DNA of 64,000 bases, taken from assembly GCF_910589235.1 (NCBI RefSeq), contig NW_025813595.1, positions 248,001 through 312,000 on the forward strand, written 5' to 3'. How positions within the stretch are numbered: the first letter of the stretch is position 1; every line of letters begins with the position of its first letter. The notes under the pieces are model-generated. The model ran no database searches. It was given only the letters and a program-made list of their open reading frames with translations, and had not been told where the DNA came from. Shown in pieces: positions 1 through 14,879 of the stretch. This stretch comes from Vespa crabro. Its lineage: Eukaryota; Arthropoda; Insecta; Hymenoptera; Vespidae. The translations under genes and the position numbers were made by a program.

Positions 1-2579
1 ATGAAATTGAACGAGATTTCAAGTTTTCGTTTTTCGACGATACGCGTATATGAGCGAAAAATCGTATATACGATATGAAAGAATGTTAAAAACTTTGATT
101 CCAATATAAAATAGATGTTTGATCTTATGAAATGCAATGTTCTGAATCGATTGGTAACACTTTTCTAACTGTGGCACAAGTATTATTAAAGATTTCACGA
201 TTTTATCTTCGCATATACCGAAATTCGCGTATGTCGATTACGTTTTTCGACAATTATCATATGAAAACGCGTATTTAAACATAGTAAAAACGTTATATTC
301 TTGTTATATTCTCTATTCTGCATCGATAGAATATAAAATCAATGAAATTGAACGAGATTTCAAGTTTTCGTTTTTCGACGATACGCGTATATGAACGAAA
401 AATCGTATATACAATATGAAAGAATGTTAAAAACTTTGATTCCAATATAAAATAGATGTTTGATCTTATGAAATGCAATGTTCTGAATCGATTGGGAACA
501 TTTTTCTAACTGTGGCACAAGTATTATTAAAGATTTCACGATTTTATCTTCGCATATACCGAAATTCGCGTATGTCGATTACATTTTTCGACAATTATCA
601 TATGAAAACGCGTATTTAAACATAGTAAAAACGTTTTATTCTTGTTATATTCTTTATTCTGCATCGATAGAATATAAAATCAATGAAATTGAACGAGATT
701 TCAAGTTTTCGTTTTTCGACGATACGCGTATATGAGCGAAAAATCGTATATACGATATGAAAGAATGTTAAAAACTTTGATTCCAATATAAAATAGATGT
801 TTGATCTTATGAAATGCAATGTTCTGAATCGATTGGTAACATTTTTCTAACTGTGGCACAAGTATTATTAAAGATTTCACGATTTTATCTTCGCATATAC
901 CGAAATTCGCGTATGTCGATTACGTTTTTCGACAATTATCATATGAAAACGCGTATTTAAACATAGTAAAAACGTTATATTCTTGTTATATTCTTTATTC
1001 TGCATCGATAGAATATAAAATTCATTGAAATTGAACGAGATTTCAAGTTTTCGTTTTTCGACGATACGCGTATATGAGCGAAAAATCGTATATACGATAT
1101 GAAAGAATGTTAACAACTTCGATTCCAAAATAAAATAGATGTTTGATCTTATGAAATGCAATGTTCTGAATCGATTGGTAACATTTTTCTAACTGTGGCA
1201 CAAGTATTATTAAAGATTTCACGATTTTATCTTCGCATATACCGAAATTCGGGTATGTCGATTATATTTTTCGACAATTATCATATGAAAACGCGTATTT
1301 AAACATAGTAAAAACGTTAGATTCTTGTTATATTCTTTATTCTGCATCGATAGTATATAAAATCAATGAAATTGAACGAGATTTCAAGTTTTCGTTTTTC
1401 GACGATACGCTTATATGAGCGAAAAATCGTATATACGATATGAAAGAATGTTAAAAACTTTGATTCCAATATAAAATAGATGTTTGATCTTATGAAATGC
1501 AATGTTCTGAGTCGATTGGTAACATTTTTCTAACTGTGGCACAAGTATTATTAAAGATTTCACGATTTTATCTTCGCATATACCGAAATTCGCGTATGTC
1601 GATTAGGTTTTTCGTCAATTATCATATGAAAACGCGTATTTAAAAATAGTAAAAACGTTACATCCTTGTTATATTCTTTATTCTGCATCGACAGAATATA
1701 AAATCAATGAAATTGAACGAGATTTCAAGTTTTCGTTTGTCGACGATACGCGTATATGAGCGAAAAATCGTATATACGATATGAAAGAATGTTAAAAACT
1801 TTGATTCCAATATAAAATAGATGTTTGATCTTATGAAATGCAATGTTCTGAATCGATTGGTAACATTTTTCTAACTGTGGCACAAGTATTATTAAAGATT
1901 TCACGATTTCATGTTAGCATATACCGAAATTCGCCTATGTCGATTACGTTTTTCGACAATTATCATATGAAAACGCGTATTTAAACATAGTAAAGACGTT
2001 ATATTCTTGTTATATTCTTTATTCTCCATCGATAGAATATAAAATCAATGAAATTGAACGAGATTTCAAGTTTTCGTTTTTCGACGATACACGTATATGA
2101 GCAAAAAATCGTATATACGATATGGAAGAATGTTAAAAACTTTGATTCCAATATAAAATAGATGTTTGATCTTATGAAATGCAATGTTCTGAATCGATTG
2201 GTAACATTTTTCTAACTGTGGCACAAGTATTATTAAAGATTTCACGATTTTATCTTCGCATATACCGAAATTCGCGTATGTCGATTACGTTTTTCGACAA
2301 TTATCATATGAAAACGCGTATTTAAACATAGTAAAAACGTTATATTCTTGTTATATTCTTTATTCTGCATCGATAGAATATAAAATCAATGAAATTGAAC
2401 GAGATTTCAAGTTTTCGTTTTTGGACGATACGCGTATAGGAGCGAAAAATCGTATATACGATATGAAAGAATGTTAAAAACTTTGATTCCAATATAAAAT
2501 AGATGTTTGATCTTATGAAATGCAATGTTCTGAATCGATTGGTAACATTTTTCTAACTGTGGCACAAGTATTATTAAAG

Positions 2580-3960
2580 ATTTCACGATTTTATCTTCGC
2601 AAATACCGAAATTCGCGTATGTCGATTACGTTTTTCGACAATTATCATATGAAAACGCTTATTTAAACATAGTAAAAACGTTATATTCTTGTTATATTCT
2701 TTATTCTGCATCGATAGAATATAAAATCAATGAAATTGAACGAGATTTCAAGTTTTCGTTTGTCGACGATACGCGTATATGAGCGAAAAATCGTATATAC
2801 TATATGAAAGAATGTTAAAAACTTTGATTCCAATATAAAATAGATGTTTGATCTTATGAAATGCAATGTTCTGAATCGATTGGTAACATTTGTCTAACTG
2901 TGGCACAAGTATTATTAAAGATTTCACGATTTTATCTTCGCATATACCGAAATTCGCGTATGTCGATTACGTTTTTCGACAATTATCATATGAAAACGCG
3001 TATTTAAACATAGTAAAAACGTTATATTCTTGTTATATTCTTTATTCTGCATCGATAGAATATAAAATTCATTGAAATTGAACGAGATTTCAAGTTTTCG
3101 TTTTTCGACGATACGCGTATATGAGCGAAAAATCGTATATACGATATGAAAGAATGTTAAAAACCTTGATTCCAATATAAAATAGATGTTTGATCTTATG
3201 AAATGCAATGTTCTGAATCGATTGGTAACATTTTTCTAACTGTGGCACAAGTATTATTAAAGATTTCACGATTTTATCTTCGCATATACCGAAATTCGCG
3301 TATGTCGATTACGTTTTTCGACAATTATCATATGAAAACGCTTATTTAAACATAGTAAAAACGTTATATTCTTGTTATATTCTTTATTCTGCATCGATAG
3401 AATATAAAATCAATGAAATTGAACGAGATTTCAAGTTTTCGTTTGTCGACGATACGCGTATATGAGCGAAAAATCGTATATACGATATGAAAGAATGTTA
3501 AAAACTTTGATTCCAATATAAAATAGATGTTTGATCTTATGAAATGCAATGTTCTGAATCGATTGGTAACATTTTTCTAACTGTGGCACAAGTATTATTA
3601 AAGATTTCACGATTTTATCTTCGCATATACCGAAATTCGCGTATGTCGATTACGTTTTTCGACAATTATCATATGAAAACGCGTATTTAAACATCGTAAA
3701 AACGTTATATTCTTGTTATATTCTTTATTCTGCATCGATAGAATATAAAATTCATTGAAATTGAACGAGATTTCAAGTTTTCGTTTTTCGACGATACGCG
3801 TATATGAGCGAAAAATCGTATATACGATATGAAAGAATGTTAAAAACTTCGATTCCAATATAAAATAGATGTTTGATCTTATGAAATGCAATGTTCTGAA
3901 TCGATTAGTAACATTTTTCTAACTGTGGCACAAGTATTATTAAAGATATCACGATTTTAT
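2580..3960. repeat. Alternating two-monomer unit, two copies, period 683 bp
   Basis: A monomer with CGCTTATTTAAAC and GTTTGTCGAC is followed by a +1 (TTCATTG) monomer, and the pair is repeated 683 bp later (2 x 341 + 1). The copies have diverged slightly: 2797 reads TACTATATG where 3480 reads TACGATATG, the first copy alone has TTTGTCTAAC near 2888, and the second has AACATCGTAAAAAC near 3690. The same two monomer types form part of the 3-mer HOR at 9-12 kb. Confidence 0.75.
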
Positions 3961-4272
3961 CTTCGCACATACCGAAATTCGCGTATGTCGATTACGTTTT
4001 TCGACAATTATCATATGAAAACGCGTATTTAAACATAGTAAAAACGTTATATTCTTGTTATATTCTTTATTCTCCATCGATAGAATATAAAATCAATGAA
4101 ATTGAACGAGATTTCAAGTTTTCGTTTTTCGACGATACACGTATATGAGCAAAAAATCGTATATACGATATGGAAGAATGTTAAAAACTTTGATTCCAAT
4201 ATAAAATAGATGTTTGATCTTATGAAATGCAATGTTCTGAATCGATTGGTAACATTTTTCTAACTGTGGCAC

Positions 4273-6888
4273 TAGTATTATTAAAGATTTCACGATTTTA
4301 TCTTCGCATATACCGAAATTCGCGTATGTCGATTACGATTTTCGACAATTATCATATGAAAACGCGTATTTAAACATAGTAAAAACGTTAGATTCTTGTT
4401 ATATTCTTCATTCTCCATCGATAGTATATAAAATCAATGAAATTGAACGAGATTTCAAGTATTCGTTTTTCGACGATACGCGTATATGAGCGAAAAATCG
4501 TATATACGATATGGAAGAATGTTAAAAACTTTGATTCCAATAAAAAATAGATGTTTGATCTTATGAAATGCAATGTTCTGAATCGATTGGTAACATTTTT
4601 CTAACTGTGGCACAAGTATTATTAAAGATTTCACGATTTCATGTTAGCATATACCGAAATTCGCCTATGTCGATTACGTTTTTCGACAATTATCATATGA
4701 AAACGCGTATTTAAACATAGTAAAAACGTTATATTCTTGTTATATTCTTTATTCTCCATCGATAGAATATAAAATCAATGAAATTGAACGAGATTTCAAG
4801 TTTTCGTTTTTCGACGATACACGTATATGAGCGAAAAATCGTATATACGATATGGAAGAATGTTAAAAACTTTGATTCCAATATAAAATAGATGTTTGAT
4901 CTTATGAAATGCAATGTTCTGAATCGATTGGTAACATTTTTCTAACTGTGGCACAAGTATTATTAAAGATTTCACGATTTTATCTTCGCATATACCGAAA
5001 TTCGGGTATGTCGATTATATTTTTCGACAATTATCATATGAAAACGCGTATTTAAACATAGTAAAAACGTTAGATTCTTGTTATATTCTTTATTCTGAAC
5101 CGATAGTATATAAAATCAATGAAATTGAACGAGATTTCAAGTTTTCGTTTTTCGACGATACGCGTATATGAGCGAAAAATCGTATATACGATATGAAAGA
5201 ATGTTAAAAACTTTGATTCCAATATAAAATAGATGTTTGATCTTATGAAATGCAATGTTCTGAATCGATTGGTAACATTTTTCTAACTGTGCCACAAGTA
5301 TTATTAAAGATTTCACGATTTTATCTTGGCATATACCGAAATTCGCGTATGTCGATTACGTTTTTCCTCAATTATCATATGAAAACGCGTATTTAAACAT
5401 AGTAAAAACGTTATATTCTTGTTATATTCTTTATTCTGCATCGATAGAATATAAAATCAATGAAATTGAACGAGATTTCAATTTTTCGTTATTCGACGAT
5501 ACGCGTATATGAGCGAAAAATCGTATATACGATATGGAAGAATGTTAAAAACTTTGATTCCAATATAAAATAGATGTTTGATCTTATGAAATGCAATGTT
5601 CTGAATCGATTGGTAACATTTTTCTAACTGTGGCACAAGTATTATTAAAGATTTCACGATTTTATCTTCGCATATACCGAAATTCGCGTATGTCGATTAC
5701 GATTTTCGACAATTATCATATGAAAACGCGTATTTAAACATAGTAAAAACGTTAGATTCTTGTTATATTCTTCATTCTCCATCGATAGTATATAAAATCA
5801 ATGAAATTGAACGAGATTTCAAGTATTCGTTTTTCGACGATACGCGTATATGAGCGAAAAATCGTATATACGATATGGAAGAATGTTAAAAACTTTGATT
5901 CCAATAAAAAATAGATGTTTGATCTTATGAAATGCAATGTTCTGAATCGATTGGTAACATTTTTCTAACTGTGGCACAAGTATTATTAAAGATTTCACGA
6001 TTTCATGTTAGCATATACCGAAATTCGCCTATGTCGATTACGTTTTTCGACAATTATCATATGAAAACGCGTATTTAAACATAGTAAAAACGTTATATTC
6101 TTGTTATATTCTTTATTCTCCATCGATAGAATATAAAATCAATGAAATTGAACGAGATTTCAAGTTTTCGTTTTTCGACGATACACGTATATGAGCGAAA
6201 AATCGTATATACGATATGGAAGAATGTTAAAAACTTTGATTCCAATATAAAATAGATGTTTGATCTTATGAAATGCAATGTTCTGAATCGATTGGTAACA
6301 TTTTTCTAACTGTGGCACAAGTATTATTAAAGATTTCACGATTTTATCTTCGCATATACCGAAATTCGGGTATGTCGATTATATTTTTCGACAATTATCA
6401 TATGAAAACGCGTATTTAAACATAGTAAAAACGTTAGATTCTTGTTATATTCTTTATTCTGAACCGATAGTATATAAAATCAATGAAATTGAACGAGATT
6501 TCAAGTTTTCGTTTTTCGACGATACGCGTATATGAGCGAAAAATCGTATATACGATATGAAAGAATGTTAAAAACTTTGATTCCAATATAAAATAGATGT
6601 TTGATCTTATGAAATGCAATGTTCTGAATCGATTGGTAACATTTTTCTAACTGTGCCACAAGTATTATTAAAGATTTCACGATTTTATCTTGGCATATAC
6701 CGAAATTCGCGTATGTCGATTACGTTTTTCCTCAATTATCATATGAAAACGCGTATTTAAACATAGTAAAAACGTTATATTCTTGTTATATTCTTTATTC
6801 TGCATCGATAGAATATAAAATCAATGAAATTGAACGAGATTTCAATTTTTCGTTATTCGACGATACGCGTATATGAGCGAAAAATCGT
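4273..6888. repeat. Tandem duplication of a 4-monomer block, period 1364 bp
   Basis: Positions x and x+1364 appear identical from about 4273 to 5524. The markers occur in the same order twice: ATTACGATTTTCGAC (4333, 5697), GTTAGATTCTTG (4388, 5752), CAATAAAAAATAG (4538, 5902), TTTCATGTTAGCATATACC (4637, 6001), TACACGTATATG (4818, 6182), CGGGTATG (5003, 6367), CTGAACCGATAG (5096, 6460), GTGCCACAAG (5289, 6653), CTTGGCATAT (5326, 6690) and TTTTTCCTCAATT (5361, 6725). Left of 4273 and right of 5524 the copies differ (CACTAGT against CACAAGT; GATATGGAAG against CATACGATATGAAAG). Duplicated length close to one period suggests a single, fairly recent unequal exchange. Confidence 0.9.
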
Positions 6889-9019
6889 ACATACGATATG
6901 AAAGAATGTTATAAACTTTGATTCCAATATAAATTAGATGTTTGATCTTATGAAATGCAATGTTCTGAATCGATTGGTAACATTTTTCTAACTGTGGCAC
7001 AAGTTTTATTAAAGATTTCACGATTTTATCTTCGCATATACCGAAATTCGCGTATGTCGATTACGCTTTTCGACAATTATCATATGAAAATGCGTATTTA
7101 AACATAGTAAAAACGTTATATTCTTCTTGTATTCTTTATTCTGCATCGATAGAATATAAAATCAATGAAATTGAACGAGATTTCAAGTTTTCGTTTTTCG
7201 ACGATACGCGTATATGAGCGAAAAATCGTATATACGATATGAAAGAATGTTAAAAGCTTTGATTCCAATTTAAAATAGATGTTTGATCTTATGAAATGCA
7301 ATGTTCTGAATCGATTGGCAACAGTTTTCTAACTGTGGCACAAGTATTATTAAAGATTTCATGATTTTATCTTCGCGTATACCGAAATTCGCGTATGTCG
7401 ATTAAGTTTTTCGACAATTATCATATGAAAACGCGTATTTAAACATAGTAAAAACGTTATGTTCTTGTTATATTCTTTATTCTGCATCGATAGAATATAA
7501 AATCAATGAAATTGAACGAGATTTCAAGTTTTTGTTTTTCGACGATACGCGTATATGAGCCAAAAATCGTATATACGATATGAAAGAATGTTAAAAACTT
7601 TGATTCCAATATAAAATAGATGTTTGATCTTATGAAATGCAATATTCTGAATCGATTGGTAACATTTTTCTAACTGTGGCACAAGTATTATTAAAGATTT
7701 CACGATTTTATGTTCGCATATACCGATATTCGCGTATGTCGATTACGTTTTTCGACAATTATCATATGAAAACGCGTATTTAATCATAGTAAAAACGTTA
7801 TATTCTTGTTATATTCTTTATTCTGCATCGATAGAATATAAAATTCATTGAAATTGAACGAGATTTCAAGTTTTCGTTTTTCGACGATACGCGTATATGA
7901 TCGAAAAATCGTATATACGATATGAAAGAATGTTAAAAACTTTGATTCCAATATAAAATAGATGTTTGATCTTATGAAATGCAATGTTCTGAATCGATTG
8001 GTAACATTTTTCTAACTGTGGCACAAGTATTATTAAAGATTTCACGACTTTATCTTCGCACATACCGAAATTCGCGTATGTCGATTATGTTTTTCGACAA
8101 TTATCTTATGAAAACGCGTATTTAAACATAGTAAAAACGTTATATTCTTGTTATATTCTCTATTCTGCATCGATAGAATATAAAATCAATGAAATTGAAC
8201 GAGATTTCCAGTTTTCGTTTTTCGACGATACGCGTATATGAACGAAAAATCGTATATACGATATGAAAGAATGTTAAAAACTTTGATTCCAATATAAAAT
8301 AGATGTTTGATCTTATGAAATGCAATGTTCTGAATCGATTGGGAACATTTTTCTAACTGTGGCACAAGTATTATTAAAGATTTCACGATTTTATCTTCGC
8401 ATATACCGAAATTCGCGTATGTCGATTACATTTTTCGACAATTATCATATGAAAACGCGTATTTAAACATAGTAAAAACGTTTTATTCTTGTTATATTCT
8501 TTATTCTGCATCGATAGAATATAAAATCAATGAAATTGAACGAGATTTCAAGTTTTCGTTTTTCGACGATACGCGTATATGAGCGAAAAATCGTATATAC
8601 GATATGAAAGAATGTTAAAAACTTTGATTCCAATATAAAATAGATGTTTGATCTTATGAAATGCAATGTTCTGAATCGATTGGTAACATTTTTCTAACTG
8701 TGGCACAAGTATTATTAAAGATTTCACGATTTTATCTTCGCATATACCGAAATTCGCGTATGTCGATTACGATTTTCGACAATTATCATATGAAAACGCG
8801 TATTTAAACATAGTAAAAACGTTATATTCTTGTTATATTCTTTATTCTGCATCGATAGAATATAAAATCAATGAAATTGAACGAGATTTCAAGTTTTCGT
8901 TTTTCGACGATACGCGTATATGAGCGAAAAATCGTATATACGATATGAAAGAATGTTAAAAACTTTGATTCCAATATAAAATAGATGTTTGATCTTATGA
9001 AATGCAATGTTCTGAATCG

Positions 9020-12000
9020 ATTGGTAACACCTTTCTAACTGTGGCACAAGTATTATTAAAGATTTCACGATTTTATCTTCGCATATACCGAAATTCGCGT
9101 ATGTCGATTACGTTTTTCGACAATTATCATATGAAAACGCGTATTTAAACATAGTAAAAACGTTATATTCTTGTTATATTCTTTATTCTGCATCGATAGA
9201 ATATAAAATCAATGAAATTGAACGAGATTTCAAGTTTTCGTTTTTCGACGATACGCGTATATGAGCGAAAAATCGTATATACGATATGAAAGAATGTTAA
9301 AAACTTTGATTCCAATATAAAATAGATGTTTGATCTTATGAAATGCAATGTTCTGAATCGATTGGTAACATTTTTCTAACTGTGGCACAAGTATTATTAA
9401 AGATTTCACGATTTTATCTTCGCATATACCGAAATTCGCGTATGTCGATTACGTTTTTCGACAATTATCATATGAAAACGCTTATTTAAACATAGTAAAA
9501 ACGTTATATTCTTGTTATATTCTTTATTCTGCATCGATAGAATATAAAATCAATGAAATTGAACGAGATTTCAAGTTTTCGTTTGTCGACGATACGCGTA
9601 TATGAGCGAAAAATCGTATATACTATATGAAAGAATGTTAAAAACTTTGATTCCAATATAAAATAGATGTTTGATCTTATGAAATGCAATGTTCTGAATC
9701 GATTGGTAACATTTTTCTAACTGTGGCACAAGTATTATTAAAGATTTCACGATTTTATCTTCGCATATACCGAAATTCGCGTATGTCGATTACGTTTTTC
9801 GACAATTATCATATGAAAACGCGTATTTAAACATAGTAAAAATGTTATATTCTTGTTATATTCTTTATTCTGCATCGATAGAATATAAAATTCATTGAAA
9901 TTGAACGAGATTTCAAGTTTTCGTTTTTCGACGATACGCGTATATGAGCGAAAAATCGTATATACGATATGAAAGAATGTTAAAAACTTTGATTCCAATA
10001 TAAAATAGATGTTTGATCTTATGAAATGCAATGTTCTGAATCGATTGGTAACACCTTTCTAACTGTGGCACAAGTATTATTAAAGATTTCACGATTTTAT
10101 CTTCGCATATACCGAAATTCGCGTATGTCGATTACGTTTTTCGACAATTATCATATGAAAACGCGTATTTAAACATAGTAAAAACGTTATATTCTTGTTA
10201 TATTCTTTATTCTGCATCGATAGAATATAAAATCAATGAAATTGAACGAGATTTCAAGTTTTCGTTTTTCGACGATACGCGTATATGAGCGAAAAATCGT
10301 ATATACGATATGAAAGAATGTTAAAAACTTTGATTCCAATATAAAATAGATGTTTGATCTTATGAAATGCAATGTTCTGAATCGATTGGTAACATTTTTC
10401 TAACTGTGGCACAAGTATTATTAAAGATTTCACGATTTTATCTTCGCATATACCGAAATTCGCGTATGTCGATTACGTTTTTCGACAATTATCATATGAA
10501 AACGCTTATTTAAACATAGTAAAAACGTTATATTCTTGTTATATTCTTTATTCTGCATCGATAGAATATAAAATCAATGAAATTGAACGAGATTTCAAGT
10601 TTTCGTTTGTCGACGATACGCGTATATGAGCGAAAAATCGTATATACTATATGAAAGAATGTTAAAAACTTTGATTCCAATATAAAATAGATGTTTGATC
10701 TTATGAAATGCAATGTTCTGAATCGATTGGTAACATTTTTCTAACTGTGGCACAAGTATTATTAAAGATTTCACGATTTTATCTTCGCATATACCGAAAT
10801 TCGCGTATGTCGATTACGTTTTTCGACAATTATCATATGAAAACGCGTATTTAAACATAGTAAAAATGTTATATTCTTGTTATATTCTTTATTCTGCATC
10901 GATAGAATATAAAATTCATTGAAATTGAACGAGATTTCAAGTTTTCGTTTTTCGACGATACGCGTATATGAGCGAAAAATCGTATATACGATATGAAAGA
11001 ATGTTAAAAACCTTGATTCCAATATAAAATAGATGTTTGATCTTATGAAATGCAATGTTCTGAATCGATTGGTAACATTTTTCTAACTGTGGCACAAGTA
11101 TTATTAAAGATTTCACGATTTTATCTTCGCATATACCGAAATTCGCGTATGTCGATTACGTTTTTCGACAATTATCATATGAAAACGCTTATTTAAACAT
11201 AGTAAAAACGTTATATTCTTGTTATATTCTTTATTCTGCATCGATAGAATATAAAATCAATGAAATTGAACGAGATTTCAAGTTTTCGTTTGTCGACGAT
11301 ACGCGTATATGAGCGAAAAATCGTTTATACGATATGAAAGAATGTTAAAAACTTTGATTCCAATATAAAATAGATGTTTGATCTTATGAAATGCAATGTT
11401 CTGAATCGATTGGTAACATTTTTCTAACTGTGGCACAAGTATTATTAAAGATTTCACGATTTTATCTTCGCATATACCGAAATTCGCGTATGTCGATTAC
11501 GTTTTTCGACAATTATCATATGAAAACGCTTATTTAAACATAGTAAAAACGTTATATTCTTGTTATATTCTTTATTCTGCATCGATAGAATATAAAATCA
11601 ATGAAATTGAACGAGATTTCAAGTTTTCGTTTGTCGACGATACGCGTATATGAGCGAAAAATCGTATATACTATATGAAAGAATGTTAAAAACTTTGATT
11701 CCAATATAAAATAGATGTTTGATCTTATGAAATGCAATGTTCTGAATCGATTGGTAACATTTTTCTAACTGTGGCACAAGTATTATTAAAGATTTCACGA
11801 TTTTATCTTCGCATATACCGAAATTCGCGTATGTCGATTACGTTTTTCGACAATTATCATATGAAAACGCGTATTTAAACATAGTAAAAATGTTATATTC
11901 TTGTTATATTCTTTATTCTGCATCGATAGAATATAAAATTCATTGAAATTGAACGAGATTTCAAGTTTTCGTTTTTCGACGATACGCGTATATGAGCGAA

Positions 12001-12420
12001 AAATCGTATATACGATATGAAAGAATGTTAAAAACCTTGATTCCAATATAAAATAGATGTTTGATCTTATGAAATGCAATGTTCTGAATCGATTGGTAAC
12101 ATTTTTCTAACTGTGGCACAAGTATTATTAAAGATTTCACGATTTTATCTTCGCAAATACCGAAATTCGCGTATGTCGATTACGTTTTTCGACAATTATC
12201 ATATGAAAACGCTTATTTAAACATAGTAAAAACGTTATATTCTTGTTATATTCTTTATTCTGCATCGATGGAATATAAAATCAATGAAATTGAACGAGAT
12301 TTCAAGTTTTCGTTTATCGACGATACGCGTATATGAGCGAAAAATCGTTTATACGATATGAAAGAATGTTAAAAACTTTGATTCCAATATAAAATAGATG
12401 TTTGATCTTATGAAATGCAA
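9020..12420. repeat. Three-monomer higher-order repeat, period 1024 bp, about 3.3 copies
   Basis: The unit is: a monomer preceded by GGTAACACCTTTC (9024, 10048); a monomer with CGCTTATTTAAAC, GTTTGTCGAC and TATATACTATATG (CGCTTATT near 9479, 10503, 11527); and a +1 monomer with AAAAATGTTATATTC (9838, 10862, 11886). The period is 3 x 341 + 1 because each unit holds one +1 monomer. In the third and fourth units the first monomer is replaced by a variant with CGCTTATT and TCGTTTATACGA (11321 and 12345, again 1024 apart). The HOR therefore changed composition while keeping its period. Confidence 0.88.
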
Positions 12421-13829
12421 TGTTCTGAATCGATTGGTAACATTTTTCTAACTGTGGCACAAGTATTATTAAAGATTTCACGATTTTATCTTCGCATATA
12501 CCGAAATTCGCGTATGTCGATTACGTTTTTCGACAATTATCATATGAAAACGCGTATTTAAACATAGTAAAAACGTTATATTCTTGTTTTATTCTTTATT
12601 CTGCATCGATAGAATATAAAATTCATTGAAATTGAACGAGATTTCAAGTTTTCGTTTTTCGACGATACGCGTATATGAGCGAAAAATCGTATATACGATA
12701 TGAAAGAATGTTAAAAACTTCGATTCCAATATAAAATAGATGTTTGATCTTATGAAATGCAATGTTCTGAATCGATTGGTAACATTTTTCTAACTGTGGC
12801 ACAAGTATTATTAAAGATTTCACGATTTTATCTTCGCAAATACCGAAATTCGCGTATGTCGATTACGTTTTTCGACAATTATCATATGAAAACGCGTATT
12901 TAAACATAGTAAAAACGTTATATTCTTGTTATATTCTTTATTCTGCATCGATAGAATATAAAATCAATGAAATTGAACGAGATTTCAAGTTTTCGTTTTT
13001 CGACGATACGCGTATATGAGCGAAAAATCGTATATACGATATGGAAGAATGTTAAAAACTTTGATTCCAATATAAAATAGATGTTTGATCTTATGAAATG
13101 CAATGTTCTGAATCGATTGGTAACATTTTTCTAACTGTGGCACAAGTATTATTAAAGATTTCACGATTTTATCTTCGCATATACCGAAATTCGCGTATGT
13201 CGATTACGTTTTTCGACAATTATCATATGAAAACGCGTATTTAAACATAGTAAAAACGTTATATTCTTGTTATATTCTTTATTCTGCATCGATAGAATAT
13301 AAAATTCATTGAAATTGAACGAGATTTCAAGTTTTCGTTTTTCGACGATACGCGTATATGAGCGAAAAATCGTATATACGATATGAAAGAATGTTAAAAA
13401 CTTCGATTCCAATATAAAATAGATGTTTGATCTTATGAAATGCAATGTTCTGAATCGATTGGTAACATTTTTCTAACTGTGGAACAAGTATTATTAAAGA
13501 TTTCACTATTTTATCTTCGCATATACCGAAATTCGCGTATGTCGATTACGTTTTTCGACAATTATCATATGAAAACGCGTATTTAAACATAGTAAAAACG
13601 TTATATTCTTGTTATATTCTTTATTCTGCATCGATAGAAAATAAAATTCATTGAAATTGAACGAGATTTCAAGTTTTCGTTTTTCGACGATACGCGTATA
13701 TGATCGAAAAATCGTATATACGATATGAAAGAATGTTAAAAACTTTGATTCCAATATAAAATAGATGTTTGATCTTATGAAATGCAATGTTCTGAATCGA
13801 TTGGTAACATTTTTCTAACTGTGGCACAA

Positions 13830-14240
13830 GTATTATTAAGGTTTCACGATTTTATCTTCGCATATACCGAAATTCGCGTATGTCGATTACGTTTTTCGAC
13901 AATTACCATATGAAAACGCTATTTAAACATAGTTAAAACGTTATATACCTGTTATATTCTTTATTCTGCATCGATAGAATATAAAATCAATGAAATTGAA
14001 CGAAATTTCAAGTTTTCTTTTTTCGACGATACGCGTGTATGAGCGAAAAATCGTATATACGATATGAAAGAATGTTAAAAACTTTGATTCCAATATAAAA
14101 TAGATGTTTCATCTTATGAAATGCAATGTTCTGAGTCGATTGGTAACATTTTTCTAACTGTGGCACAAGTATTATTAAAGATTTCACGATTTTATCTTCG
14201 CATATACCGAAATTCGCGTATGTCGAATAGGTTTTTCGTC
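13830..14240. repeat. Divergent monomer with two single-base deletions
   Basis: This is one of the least typical monomers in the window. It lacks one base in ATTAAGGTTTCACG (about 13839) and another in AACGCTATTTAAAC (about 13917). It also carries AATTACCATATG, ATAGTTAAAACG, TTATATACCTG, CGAAATTTCAAG, TTTTCTTTTTTCG, ACGCGTGTATG, GTTTCATC, GAGTCG and CGAATAGG. It lies between the 3-mer and 7-mer HOR blocks, where less recently homogenised copies are expected. Confidence 0.75.
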
Positions 14241-14879
14241 AATTATCATATGAAAACGCGTATTTAAACATAGTAAAAACGTTATATTCTTGTTATATTC
14301 TTTATTCTGCATCGATAGTATATAAAATCAATGAAATTGAACAAGATTTCAAGTTTTCGTTTTTCGACGATACGCGTATATGAGCGAAAAATCGTATATA
14401 CGATATGAAAGAATGTTAAAAACTTTGATTCCAATATTAAATAGATGTTTGATCTTATGAAATGCAATGTTCTGAATCGATTGGTAACATTTTTCTAACT
14501 GTGGCACAAGTATTATTAAAGATTTCACGATTTCATCTTCGCATATACCGAAATTCGCGTATGTCGATTACGTTTTTCGACAATTATCATATGAAAACGC
14601 GTATTTAAACATAGCAAAAATGTTATATTCTTGTTATATTCTTTATTCTGCATCGATAGAATATAAAATCAATGAAATTGAACGAGATTTCAAGTTTTCG
14701 TTTTTCGACGATACGCGTATATGAGCGAAAAATCGTATATACGATATGAAAGAATGTTAAAAACTTTGATTCCAATATAAAATAGATGTTTGATCTTATG
14801 AAATGCAATGTTCTGAATCGATTGGTAACATTTTTCTAACTGTGGCACAAGTATTTTTGACGATTTCACGATTTTATCT

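Larger units (their letters stand above)
263..8750. repeat. Long-range related segments, offset 7847 bp (23 monomers)
   Basis: The segment at about 263-910 and the segment at about 8110-8757 share several otherwise rare markers at a constant offset of 7847 bp. These are TCTCTATTCTG (310, 8157), TGAACGAAAAATCG (391, 8238), GGGAACATTTTTC (495, 8342), CGATTACATTTTTCG (576, 8423) and ACGTTTTATTC (632, 8479). They are not identical: 360 has TTCAAG where 8207 has TTCCAG, and 411 has TACAATATG where 8258 has TACGATATG. The offset equals 23 x 341 + 4, matching the four +1 monomers between them. An old duplication or long-range conversion fits. Confidence 0.75.

Noticed and set aside
293..478. Open frame of about 61 codons on the minus strand, recurring in most monomers (longer forms of 75-94 codons in some).
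   Set aside because: It recurs because the DNA repeats, not because the protein is kept. The +1 and -1 variants shift its frame freely, many copies differ by amino-acid-changing substitutions, and the composition follows the A+T-rich DNA. There is no consistent upstream signal, and the frame lies wholly inside a satellite monomer.
13830..14240. Edge of the array or a degraded non-satellite segment.
   Set aside because: Despite two single-base deletions and many substitutions, the stretch aligns along its full length to the monomer, and the register resumes at once.
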